In this document: one piece after another, positions 1 through 7,044 of the stretch | Layout of the letters: every line of letters begins with the position of its first letter | Position numbering within the stretch: position 1 is the stretch's first letter | NCBI RefSeq assembly: GCF_001984575.1 | Contig: NZ_LZNS01000001.1 | Location: 887,610 to 930,465 of the forward strand | Direction of reading: 5' to 3' | DNA: 42,856 nt | DNA from: Streptomyces sp. MP131-18 | GTDB taxonomy: Bacteria > Actinomycetota > Actinomycetes > Streptomycetales > Streptomycetaceae | Position numbers and translations under genes: made by a program | The notes under the pieces: generated by a model | What the model saw: the letters and a program-made list of their open reading frames with translations, nothing else | Databases searched by the model: none | What the model was told of the DNA's origin: nothing

Positions 1-2
1 AG

Positions 3-1007
3 GGCTCCGAGCTCTACATCACGGAGGACGACACCACCGACCACCATCTGATCACCGACGAGTACGAGCTGGGCGACGTCTTCGAGCTCCAGTACGTGGT
101 GAACGACGGTGAGATCGACATCTACTACAACGGTGAACTCGAGACCACGATCGAGAACTCCGGCGACGGCAACTACTTCAAGGCCGGCGCCTACACGCAG
201 GCCAACTGCGACCGTTCCTCCCCGTGCAGCGGCGACAACTACGGCGAGGTCGAGATCTACGACCTGAACGTCACGCACGACGACGGCCAGTCGTCCGACG
301 AGACCGAGGCCGCGGTGCGCCACGGCTGGGGCACCCCGCTGCCGATATCCGACGAGTTCGACTACACCGGTCCGGTCGACCCGGACAAGTGGGCCGTTCC
401 TTCGGGTGAGTACGGCGGCACGGAGGGCTGCTGGGAAGGGCATGCGGGCAACGGCCGCCGGTGCGCGAAGAACAGCACCGTCGCGGACGGCATGCTCACC
501 ATGCTCGGTGAGGAGAACGGTGACACCGGATGGCTCCGGCAGGAGCTGGACACCCAGTACGGCCGGTGGGAGATCCGTTCGCGTTCGCGGAACATCGGTG
601 ACAGCGGCGGGCTCTACCACCCGCTGCACCTGATCTGGCCCACCGAGGGCAACCGGCTGGAGAATGGCGAGTACGACTGGGTCGAGTACTCCGACCCGGA
701 CGACCAGTGCCTCTCGGCGTGGCTGCACTACCCGCAGAGCCCCACGGACGAGAAGGAGCGCCACGAGCTGTGCCCCATGGACATGACCGAGTGGCACAAC
801 TTCGCGTTCGAGTGGACGCCGGAGGCGCTGGTCGGTTACGTCGACGGTGAGGAATGGTTCCGGATGTCGGACGGCGCCAACTCCGAGCGGGGGAACATCC
901 AGGACATGCCCTCGGGGCATCTCAACATCCAGCTCGACAACTTCACCGGGGCCGGTGGGCTGCGTCCCGCCGTCTTCGAGGTCGACTGGGTGCGGGTCTA
1001 CGAGTAA
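3..1007 (+). CDS. Secreted PL7 alginate-lyase-like / GH16-like fusion enzyme, 5' end cut by the window
   Basis: The reading frame is open from base 3, so the gene begins outside the window; an internal ATG at 96 is not its start. The visible protein has two parts. The first 80 or so residues are the end of a polysaccharide lyase family 7 fold: the segment YYNGELE is followed by YFKAGAYTQ, which fits the family's conserved YFKAG-Y-Q strand that carries the catalytic Tyr. A short acidic linker leads to a second beta-sandwich domain resembling glycoside hydrolase family 16, with ENGEYDWVEY fitting the ExDxxE catalytic signature (two Glu and an Asp). PL7 enzymes cleave alginate by beta-elimination; the substrate of the GH16-like half is unknown. 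Export is inferred, because the signal peptide would lie outside the window. A strong hairpin follows the stop. Confidence 0.75.
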   Translation, partial: GSELYITEDDTTDHHLITDEYELGDVFELQYVVNDGEIDIYYNGELETTIENSGDGNYFKAGAYTQANCDRSSPCSGDNYGEVEIYDLNVTHDDGQSSDETEAAVRHGWGTPLPISDEFDYTGPVDPDKWAVPSGEYGGTEGCWEGHAGNGRRCAKNSTVADGMLTMLGEENGDTGWLRQELDTQYGRWEIRSRSRNIGDSGGLYHPLHLIWPTEGNRLENGEYDWVEYSDPDDQCLSAWLHYPQSPTDEKERHELCPMDMTEWHNFAFEWTPEALVGYVDGEEWFRMSDGANSERGNIQDMPSGHLNIQLDNFTGAGGLRPAVFEVDWVRVYE

Positions 1008-1071
1008 GTGATACGAGTGAACAAGGGACGCTGACGCGGCAGGGCGGTCGGGACGACGCCCATCCCCGAGG

Positions 1072-1100
1072 ACGGCCCGCCGGTTCGACCGGCGGGCCGT
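1072..1100. terminator. Bidirectional intrinsic terminator between convergent genes
   Basis: A perfect 13-bp stem (ACGGCCCGCCGGT with its reverse complement) closes a 3-base TCG loop. It lies between the stop of the PL7/GH16 gene (1007, plus strand) and the stop of the FAD/methyltransferase gene (1134, minus strand), so it can end transcripts from both sides. Confidence 0.8.
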
Positions 1101-1133
1101 TCGGCTGCGCATGGGCGCCGACAGGCGGGTGGC

Positions 1134-3473
1134 TCAGCCGACGGGGCGGCGCGCGGTGACGTACCGCGGGAAGCCGGTGAAGTCGGGGTGGCTGGTGATG
1201 TCCTCGAACCCGGCCGCGCCGATGATGTCGACGACCTCGTCGACCAGGGCGTCGAGATGCTCGACGGCCAGTACCCCGCCGCCGCGCAGCAGCCGGGCCG
1301 CGGTCACGGCGATCCCCCGCATCGCGTCCAGGCCGTCGGCCCCCGAGAAGCTGGCCTCCGGCGGCTGGTGCACCCCGTACTCCGGCGGAATGCGCAACCG
1401 GTCGGGAACGTAGGGCGGGTTGGCCATCAGCAGGTCGACACGGCCGTCCAGGTCCTTCAGCAGCCGCGGGTCGGCCACGTCCCCTTCGATGAAGTCGACC
1501 GCGCCGGGGACCCGGGCGCGCAGCCGTTCCGCGTTCCGCTTCGCCCACTGCACGGCGGAGGCGGAGATGTCGACGCCGGTGATGTCGGAGCCGGGGCGGA
1601 GCGCGCCGACGGCCAGGGCCAGCGCACCGGAGCCGGTGCACAGGTCGACGACCCGGAGGGGGCCGTCGGGACAGCGGTCCAGCGCCTGGCCGACCATGGC
1701 CTCGGAGTGGACGCGCGGGATGAACGTGCCCTCGCCGACCTCGAATTCGAGGCCGAAGAGGGTGGCCCGCCCGGTGATGTACTCCAGTGGCTCCCGGTCC
1801 GCCCGGCGCCGGACGAGGGAACGGAACTCGGCGGCCGTCCCGGCCGGCAGCTCCGCCTCGTGGTCGAGCTCCTCCGGGCGCGTGCCGGCGGCGTGCCCGG
1901 CCAGGACGAGCGCGTCCAGCTCCGGGGTCCACACCTGCGCCTCGGTCAGGGTCCTGTGCGCCCACGCCAGGTGGTCGCGCAGCGGGAGGACGGCGGGTGC
2001 GGCCGTGGTCGCGGGGCCGAACCGCGCCCGGCAGTGGGCGTAGTAGGCGCGCAGCCACTCGGCGATGCGCGGGTACCGCCTGGCGGCGGCCAGCAGTTCC
2101 GGCGGCGGGGTGAAGTCGGCGTCGATCCGGTCCGCCCAGGCGGCGTGCACGGTCGTGAGGTCGTCGCCGAGGCTTTCCTGCCACTCGGTGGGAACGCGGG
2201 CGTGGCGGCCGTATCCGGCGGCGAGCGCGTGGGCCGCGGTGGTCTCGACGGTCTGCTGCCGCGTCGCCGGGGCGAGGGGGACGCGTTCCGGCGTGCAGGC
2301 GCCGAGGTCGAGCACGGGCTGTTCCCCGGTCAGCCGCCGGGCGAACTCCTGTGCCAGGAGCGGCGAGAGGATGAGTCCGTCGCGGTGCAGGCCGGTCATC
2401 GTCCACAGGCCGCTGAGGGGGGTCTCGCCCAGCAGCGGGAATCCGTCGAGGGCGAAGGGCCGGTTGCCGACGTGCACCCGCAGGACGCTGCCGGCGTGCA
2501 GATTGCGGCGGATCTGCCGGTGCGCGTCGTCCAGCAGGGACAGCAGGTCCGCCACGATCGGGTCGGCGAGCGGGTCGGGGACGACGGCACCCGTGGTGCC
2601 GAGGTAGGCCCGGGCCATGCCGAGCGGAACGACGTGCAGTGCACTGTCGAACGCGCGGTTCGGGGTGCGGATCACCGTCTCGGGCTGCGTGCAGTCCTCG
2701 GTGGTGAGTTCGGCCGAGAGGCCGGCCGCGGCGACCAGCCGGGGGATGCAGTCGCCGAGTCCGGGCACGGAGTCGATCAGCTGCTGGGTGCCGACGCCCG
2801 CGGCCAGGACGACCCTGGCCGCCGTCAGCGTTCCGCCGGTGTCGAGGACCACTCCCCCGGCCCGGCCGCCGTCGTCGATGACCGAGGCGGCGCCGGCTGC
2901 CACGACCCGCACTCCGCGGGCGCGGGCGGTCCGGTCGAGGCGGCGCAGCAACCTGCCCGCATCGAGGGCGCGTTCGCCGGGGATGTGGAGGGCCCGCAGG
3001 GGGCGCGCGTGCGGGTCGGGGTCCAGCCAGCCGACGTCCTCGGGGTCGACGGTCTCGTGGGGTTCGCCGTGTTGCTCCAGTACGGAACGGATCGCCTCGA
3101 AGTTGGCGGAGTCGATGCCGCCGGTGCCGACGGAGTTGAGCAGGACGGTGGTGCCGTTGCCGGTGAGGATGTCCCGGCCGTCGGAGGTGCCGCCGGCCAG
3201 CTGGTGCAGCCAGGCGGGCCAGGCGTCTCTCGCCTTCAGGCGCAGCGCAAACGCCCCGGCGCCGTGGTCGGTGCCGAGGGAGGCCGCGGTGACTTCGCCG
3301 AAGCAGCCGAGGAGGGCGCCCGTGGCGGTCGACGCGGCGTGGGGCCGTTCTGGGCGGCCGACGAGCGCGACCGAGGCGCCGCGGCCGGCCAGTTCGACGG
3401 CGAGCGAGGAGCCGAGCACGCCGTTGCCGACGACGATCACGTCGAATTCTGCGGGGCGGGTACGGGAGTTCAT
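1134..3473 (-). CDS. FAD-dependent amine oxidase (DAO/ThiO-like) fused to PrmC/HemK-type NPPY methyltransferase
   Basis: The protein has 779 residues and starts at ATG 3473, with AAGGAG about 10 bases upstream; the frame is open further upstream but that part is low-complexity. Residues about 10-395 form a D-amino-acid-oxidase/glycine-oxidase-type flavoprotein: the dinucleotide motif GNGVLG sits at 16-21 right after the start, with a C-terminal GLHRDGLILSPLLA-type FAD-closing segment. Residues about 490-779 match the PrmC/HemK family: a helical N-terminal substrate domain ending in the IPR segment, the SAM loop DLCTGSGALAL near 610, and NPPY at 685-688, which in PrmC binds the amide of a glutamine side chain. 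Both catalytic parts look intact. PrmC normally methylates Gln in release-factor GGQ motifs and is a stand-alone protein of about 280 residues; the fusion to an oxidase is unusual. It stands alone, convergent with the PL7 gene. The substrate is unknown, and a housekeeping PrmC role is unlikely. Confidence 0.8.
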   Translation of the reverse strand: MNSRTRPAEFDVIVVGNGVLGSSLAVELAGRGASVALVGRPERPHAASTATGALLGCFGEVTAASLGTDHGAGAFALRLKARDAWPAWLHQLAGGTSDGRDILTGNGTTVLLNSVGTGGIDSANFEAIRSVLEQHGEPHETVDPEDVGWLDPDPHARPLRALHIPGERALDAGRLLRRLDRTARARGVRVVAAGAASVIDDGGRAGGVVLDTGGTLTAARVVLAAGVGTQQLIDSVPGLGDCIPRLVAAAGLSAELTTEDCTQPETVIRTPNRAFDSALHVVPLGMARAYLGTTGAVVPDPLADPIVADLLSLLDDAHRQIRRNLHAGSVLRVHVGNRPFALDGFPLLGETPLSGLWTMTGLHRDGLILSPLLAQEFARRLTGEQPVLDLGACTPERVPLAPATRQQTVETTAAHALAAGYGRHARVPTEWQESLGDDLTTVHAAWADRIDADFTPPPELLAAARRYPRIAEWLRAYYAHCRARFGPATTAAPAVLPLRDHLAWAHRTLTEAQVWTPELDALVLAGHAAGTRPEELDHEAELPAGTAAEFRSLVRRRADREPLEYITGRATLFGLEFEVGEGTFIPRVHSEAMVGQALDRCPDGPLRVVDLCTGSGALALAVGALRPGSDITGVDISASAVQWAKRNAERLRARVPGAVDFIEGDVADPRLLKDLDGRVDLLMANPPYVPDRLRIPPEYGVHQPPEASFSGADGLDAMRGIAVTAARLLRGGGVLAVEHLDALVDEVVDIIGAAGFEDITSHPDFTGFPRYVTARRPVG

Positions 3474-3588
3474 GTTCGCGCGCTCCTTATTCCTCACGGA
3501 CAGTGGTTGTTCGCGGGTGTGCGGGTCGTTCGCCGCGGCCCGGCGGGACCGGGGCATGGGCGTGCAAAACGAAGGAGGTTGCTTTCGC

Positions 3589-3792
3589 GTGGTACGAGCA
3601 GGTCTCACCTGGCAGGCAGGCAGGCAGGCAGGCGGGCAGGGCCTGGCGGCGGCCGTGGCCGTGGGTGGACGTCGTCGCATGGCAGGACTGATGAACCGGT
3701 CGAAAAGAGGACACATGCGACTGTGCTCGGTCGCGATGATGCTAAGCACGCCCGTGCGCGGCGGTGAAGGAGGAAAGTCGGCCTTGGCTTGA
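3589..3792 (+). CDS. Possible small ORF, 67 residues, unknown
   Basis: A GTG at 3589 is preceded at 10 bases by AAGGAGG, an unusually good ribosome binding site for an otherwise empty region. The predicted peptide begins MVRAGLTWQ, then carries the Gln/Ala/Gly/Arg translation of the GGCA repeat, then a basic stretch with several Met residues, ending GGKSALA. No family is recognised and codon use is mixed, so this may well be chance. It is antisense to the leader region of the FAD/methyltransferase gene. Confidence 0.2.
   Translation: MVRAGLTWQAGRQAGGQGLAAAVAVGGRRRMAGLMNRSKRGHMRLCSVAMMLSTPVRGGEGGKSALA
3611..3636. repeat. GGCA tetranucleotide microsatellite
   Basis: Five perfect GGCA units (3611-3630) are followed by GGCG and GG. 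It lies about 140 bases upstream of the start of the leftward FAD/methyltransferase gene, probably in or near its leader. Such tracts can change length by slippage; whether this affects expression is not known. Confidence 0.85.
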
Positions 3793-4186
3793 TCGACCCA
3801 GCCTTTGACCGGTAATCGCCCCGTGACCGCCCCGGGGCGTGCGGCGAGTTGACATTGTCGTCACGTACTGTTCCCGCGGTGTCGCGGGCCGGGGTGATGA
3901 TGCGGAAGGTCGCACAGAGGACACGGAAACGAACGGGGAACACATGACCAGGGCACACCGGCCGCGAAGACCCGCGGCACGACGGCACCTCACCGGCGGA
4001 ACGCGGTCAGGACCTGGCCCCGGCCGATAGCGCACCCGCCACCCCCCGGGCGTCAGCGGAGACCGGGGCGGCGGCGTACGTTCGGCGGCAAGCTGAGACA
4101 ACGAGCGCACGGCACCTGGGCACACATGCAGCGGGGGCGCCTGCTCCGGCGGGAATTCGTCAAAGGACTCGGCCCCGGAACCCACC

Positions 4187-4400
4187 ATGGACCGGAGTGT
4201 CACATCCGAGCCCCCGCCCACCGGGGAGCCGGAGCCGACGCCTTCCGAGGATGTCGGGCTGTTCCGCGTCAACATCCACGACGACGAGCTGACCCGTGTG
4301 CCTCCACGCGAACGACGTCAGCCTCTCGCCGACCGGCTCCTGCGGCCACGTGATCGTCCCGGACCAGGACATCGGACGCCACCGTCCCAGTGGCCGGCCC
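4187..4400 (+). pseudogene. Short coding-like stretch with a frame change, unknown
   Basis: From ATG 4187 the frame has high third-position GC and reads a plausible N-terminus (MDRSVTSEPPPTGEPEPT, then EDVGLFRVNIHDDELT). At about 4295 the bias moves to the next frame, which continues with VCLHANDVSLSPTGSCGHV and VPDQDIG before the bias is lost near 4400. Removing one C from the CCC at 4293-4295 would join the two parts. It is therefore either a small gene broken by a one-base insertion, a sequencing error, or chance. No family is recognised. No good ribosome binding site precedes the ATG. Confidence 0.3.
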
Positions 4401-4522
4401 AGTCCGAAGGCAGCGGCAACCTGCTCGGAGCGGAGATCCATTCGCACAGTGTGCCGCCCACGGCGGAGGCGATGTCTGTCATTTCCACGCGCGCGGCCTG
4501 TCGACAAGCCCTGGCACACGGC

Positions 4523-5416
4523 TCACCCGTTGAGGGCCTCGGTGACCTGACGGCTGGTCTGTGCCGCGATCCGGGGGTTGACGGCGGCGTAGGAGGTGTA
4601 GGCGTTCAGGCCGGTGGCCAGGGCCCAGCCGCGGCCCCTGGTCCAGGTGGCGTCGTCCAGGCCGAGCGCGGTGCGGAAGGCGGCCCGGCTCCCGGCCGAC
4701 ATCAACGTGAAGGCCACGGTCAGATCGCAGGCCGGGTCGCCGATGCCGAGCCCGCCGAAGTCGATGACCGCGCTCAGCCGGCCCTCGCTGGTCAGCAGGT
4801 TGCCGGTGTGGAAGTCGCCGTGGAACCAGACCGGCGGGCCCGCCCAGGCGGGAGCGCGCAGCGCCGCCTCCCACAGCTCGGTCATGGCCGCGGCGGGGAA
4901 CACCCCGGCGGTCGCGGCGATCGCCTCCCGCGTCGCGCGGTCGCGGTCGGCCAGCGGCGGCGCGGCGAGCCGGGACTGCGCGGCGGGCACCTCCTCGGGC
5001 GCGAACCGGTGGAGGGCGGTGAGGAACTCCGCGAGCCGCACGGCGGTTTCCGCACAGTCGCCCAGCGCCTCGACCGTCGCCACCTCGCCGGGCAGCCAGC
5101 GGTTCACCGACCACGGCCACGGGTAGCCGAGGGCCGGCTCGCCCACGGCCACCGGCACCGGGACGGCCAGCGGCAGGTGCGGGGCGAGGCGCGGCAGCCA
5201 CTCGGCCTCTTTCCTGGCCTGCCCGATGGCCCCGGCGTGGCGGGGCAGCCGGACGGACAGCTCCGTGCCCAGCCGGTGGATCACGTGGTCGGAGCCGGCC
5301 GGCTCGAAGGGGCGCAGCGGCAGCCCCGCCCACTGGGGGAACTGCGTGTCCACCAGGCGCCTGGCGAGTGCGGTGTCGATCGCGGGGCGTGAGTGCGTGG
5401 TTCCGCCGGTTGGCAC
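4523..5416 (-). CDS. Aminoglycoside/choline phosphotransferase family (APH) kinase
   Basis: The protein has 297 residues. It starts at GTG 5416 with GGAGGAAG 5 bases upstream; the frame is open for 21 more codons but without a better site. It has the APH kinase fold: an N-lobe with the RLPRHAGAIGQARKEAEWLPRL-like strand and helix holding Lys and Glu (residues about 55-80), the catalytic loop HGDFHTGNLL (the HGDxxxxN Brenner motif), and the metal-binding loop IDFGGLGIGDPACD. All catalytic residues are present, so an active phosphotransferase is likely. Homologues phosphorylate aminoglycosides, macrolides, choline, homoserine or sugars; nothing in the context fixes the substrate, and calling it a resistance gene would be a guess. 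It is a single gene, next to the MITE-like element at 5520. Confidence 0.85.
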   Translation of the reverse strand: MPTGGTTHSRPAIDTALARRLVDTQFPQWAGLPLRPFEPAGSDHVIHRLGTELSVRLPRHAGAIGQARKEAEWLPRLAPHLPLAVPVPVAVGEPALGYPWPWSVNRWLPGEVATVEALGDCAETAVRLAEFLTALHRFAPEEVPAAQSRLAAPPLADRDRATREAIAATAGVFPAAAMTELWEAALRAPAWAGPPVWFHGDFHTGNLLTSEGRLSAVIDFGGLGIGDPACDLTVAFTLMSAGSRAAFRTALGLDDATWTRGRGWALATGLNAYTSYAAVNPRIAAQTSRQVTEALNG

Positions 5417-5519
5417 GTGCGCTTCCTCCAGGGCCGGCCCGGGCCGTGCGCCGGGCTGTCGGTCCCCATCCCACGGCACGGCGGGCCGGCCTGTCGACCG
5501 GTTTTCCCCGGCGGGCCCA

Positions 5520-5761
5520 GGTCCTGTCCTGTCGATCTCGCATCAGCCCGCGGCGTCAGATGCGGTGCTCCCCCAGCCTGGCGGCTGGGAGGTGCCCCCA
5601 TCGGCACCGGATCGCAGCTCATACCTGTCCGTATTCGCGCGATTCGGTAACGCAGCGAGGTGCCGTAGCTGGGGGCACCTCCCTGGGGGCACCTCCCAGA
5701 CGAAGTCTGGGGGAGGAGTCTGGGGGAGTCGCGGGCCCGGCAAGATCGGCAGGACAGGGCC
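5520..5761. mobile_element. MITE-like element, 242 bp, with 19-bp terminal inverted repeats
   Basis: The left end GGTCCTGTCCTGTCGATCT (5520-5538) and the reverse complement of the right end, GGCCCTGTCCTGCCGATCT (5743-5761), agree at 17 of 19 positions. The 242 bases between them encode no transposase. The interior holds several short G/C-rich palindromes: an imperfect hairpin around 5567-5594, two copies of CTGGGGGCACCTCC near 5669-5696, and a hairpin at 5692-5716 followed by a second copy of GTCTGGGGGAG at 5719-5729. Flanking bases do not show a convincing target duplication. The right terminal repeat ends on the first base of the reverse-strand TAG stop of the next gene. Together the hairpins probably act as that gene's terminator. 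Confidence 0.6.
5692..5716. repeat. Palindrome inside the MITE-like element
   Basis: CCCAGAC and GTCTGGG pair around a GAA loop, extended outward by CCT/AGG after a small bulge. The right arm GTCTGGGGGAG is repeated directly 13 bases further on. This type of CTGGGGGAGG palindrome is common between genes in Streptomyces chromosomes; it can act as a terminator for the leftward gene ending at 5761. Confidence 0.6.
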
Positions 5762-6753
5762 TAGCCGTCGGTGATGCGGAAGACGCCGATGTCGTCGGCG
5801 TAGCGCCCCTGGTCGGGGGCCGACTGGTTGAGCGAGGCTTCGACGCCGACCCAGCCGCGGAAGGTGCCGTCGTCGTCGATGATCTGAATCATCGGCTTGA
5901 CGTGCGAGTTGCCCGTGTAGCAGTGCTCGCCCCTGGCGTCGGCGAGCGCGGTGCGCCAGTGCCAGAGCGTGTCGCGGCGGTGGCTGGTGGACGTGTTGGC
6001 GGAGGTCACGTAGTAGTCGGTGTCGCTCGGGCTGCGGCCGGCGAGGCAGCGGCCGCTGCCGCAGACGCTCCAGTCGCGCATCCAGAACGGGCTGCCCGCT
6101 CCGGCGTCGATGTGCGGCTGGTCGTTCTCGCCGCTCACCTTCCACAGGAAGTAGTCGTGGTCGAAGGACGCGTGGTCGGCGGCGGCGACGGTGGCGGCCG
6201 AGGCGCGGGCGTTCCAGGCGGCGTTGCTGCCGTGCCCGAAGCCGTGGGTGGCGCCGAAGCCGGAGCGGACGAACGCGAGGGTGGCGAGCGAGCCGTCGGA
6301 CGCCTCGGTCACGTTCCACTCCTCCCAGCCCTGGCCGCCGGCCCAGGTGATGCGCAGCAGCCCGGCGTCGAGGGTGTAGGTGCCGGTGAGCGACTGGGGC
6401 GCGGCGCTGGACTGGTAGCCGTACGCGGTGCGGACGGTGCAGGATCGGGTGGGGCAGCCGGCGGCCTGGACGCCGGTGGAGGAACGGACCTCGCGGCGCC
6501 GCTGCGTCCAGTGCCAGTGGTCTTCGGAGACGGTGCCGTCCGCGGCGAACTCGTACTGTCCCAGCCGGACCCAGTTGGTGGTGGAGCCGGCGTTCAGACC
6601 GCCGACGGCGACGGCGAACCTGGCCTTGCCGCCCGGCAGTTCCGCCGCGGAGGCGGCCGGTGCCGCCGGTGCTCCGAACAGGCAGGACACAAGCAGGGTG
6701 AGGACGGCAACGGCCAGGTGCGCCGGGCGGAAACGATGGCTGTCGCGGGGCAA
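5761..6753 (-). CDS. Secreted protein of unknown function
   Basis: The protein has 330 residues from a TTG start at 6753, chosen because GGAGG stands 5 bases upstream and a signal peptide follows at once: a basic N-terminus (PRDSHRFRP), a hydrophobic core (LAVAVLTLLVSCLFG) and an AxA-type cleavage region (APAASAAE) near residue 36. The mature part is rich in Trp, Tyr and small residues, with repeated beta-strand patterns and paired Cys (GCPTRSC and CGSGRC), suggesting a disulfide-bonded all-beta extracellular protein. No catalytic motif is recognised. Its stop codon is the point where the MITE-like element ends. It is divergent from the DUF1906 gene with a 233-bp shared upstream region. Confidence 0.7.
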   Translation of the reverse strand: MPRDSHRFRPAHLAVAVLTLLVSCLFGAPAAPAASAAELPGGKARFAVAVGGLNAGSTTNWVRLGQYEFAADGTVSEDHWHWTQRRREVRSSTGVQAAGCPTRSCTVRTAYGYQSSAAPQSLTGTYTLDAGLLRITWAGGQGWEEWNVTEASDGSLATLAFVRSGFGATHGFGHGSNAAWNARASAATVAAADHASFDHDYFLWKVSGENDQPHIDAGAGSPFWMRDWSVCGSGRCLAGRSPSDTDYYVTSANTSTSHRRDTLWHWRTALADARGEHCYTGNSHVKPMIQIIDDDGTFRGWVGVEASLNQSAPDQGRYADDIGVFRITDG

Positions 6754-6921
6754 GTCGGCCTCCGTGAAGGGAATTTGTGGCGTCGGGAGGAGCGGGACCA
6801 CCGGCCCACGGTAGGACCGTCCCGGCCCGCTCGCGCGAACGTGAGGCGAACACCGTGCGCGGAGTCCGCGGTGGCGCGACATCTTGCGGCAGGACGATAT
6901 CTTCCTCCGAAAGGAGTGGGC

Positions 6922-7044
6922 ATGTCAAAATTTTCCGCCAGTCGTGCACCGCCCGCTCTCCTCCCCCACCCCTTCCTGGAGACCGCATGCCACGCTCCGC
7001 TCCACGCGTCCGCCGTGGGTGGCCGGCCATCGTCGCCGCCCTGA
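6922..7044 (+). CDS. Possible 40-residue leader ORF overlapping the next gene
   Basis: ATG 6922 has a near-ideal ribosome binding site (AAAGGAG, 5 bases away). The ORF MSKFSASRAPPALLPHPF... ends at 7044, overlapping the first 58 bases of the DUF1906 gene in another frame. The Shine-Dalgarno sequence can pair with CTCC just upstream across a GAAA loop (CTCCGAAAGGAG, 6905-6916). It may be a translated leader that couples to or controls the downstream gene, or a chance ORF: the peptide itself resembles nothing known. Confidence 0.3.
   Translation: MSKFSASRAPPALLPHPFLETACHAPLHASAVGGRPSSPP

Larger units (their letters stand above)
3474..4522. other. 1-kb region without a secure gene
   Basis: This stretch lies between the start of the FAD/methyltransferase gene and the stop of the kinase gene. 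No reading frame here has both actinomycete-like third-position GC bias and a recognisable family. It holds a GGCA microsatellite (3611-3630), a small ORF with a Shine-Dalgarno sequence but unconvincing codon use (3589-3792), and a short stretch with coding-like bias that changes frame near 4295. A TTGACA hexamer at 3849-3854 has no acceptable minus-10 partner. The promoter of the FAD/methyltransferase gene should lie in the first 200 bases. Confidence 0.6.

Noticed and set aside
3849..3875. TTGACA hexamer as a promoter in the 1-kb gene-free region
   Set aside because: No TAnnnT hexamer lies 16-19 bases downstream; the nearest candidate (TACTGT) is only 11 bases away, and no secure gene follows on that strand.
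4187..4300. Epoxide hydrolase N-terminal fragment (GLFRVNIHDDEL)
   Set aside because: The similarity covers only about a dozen residues and does not continue in any frame.
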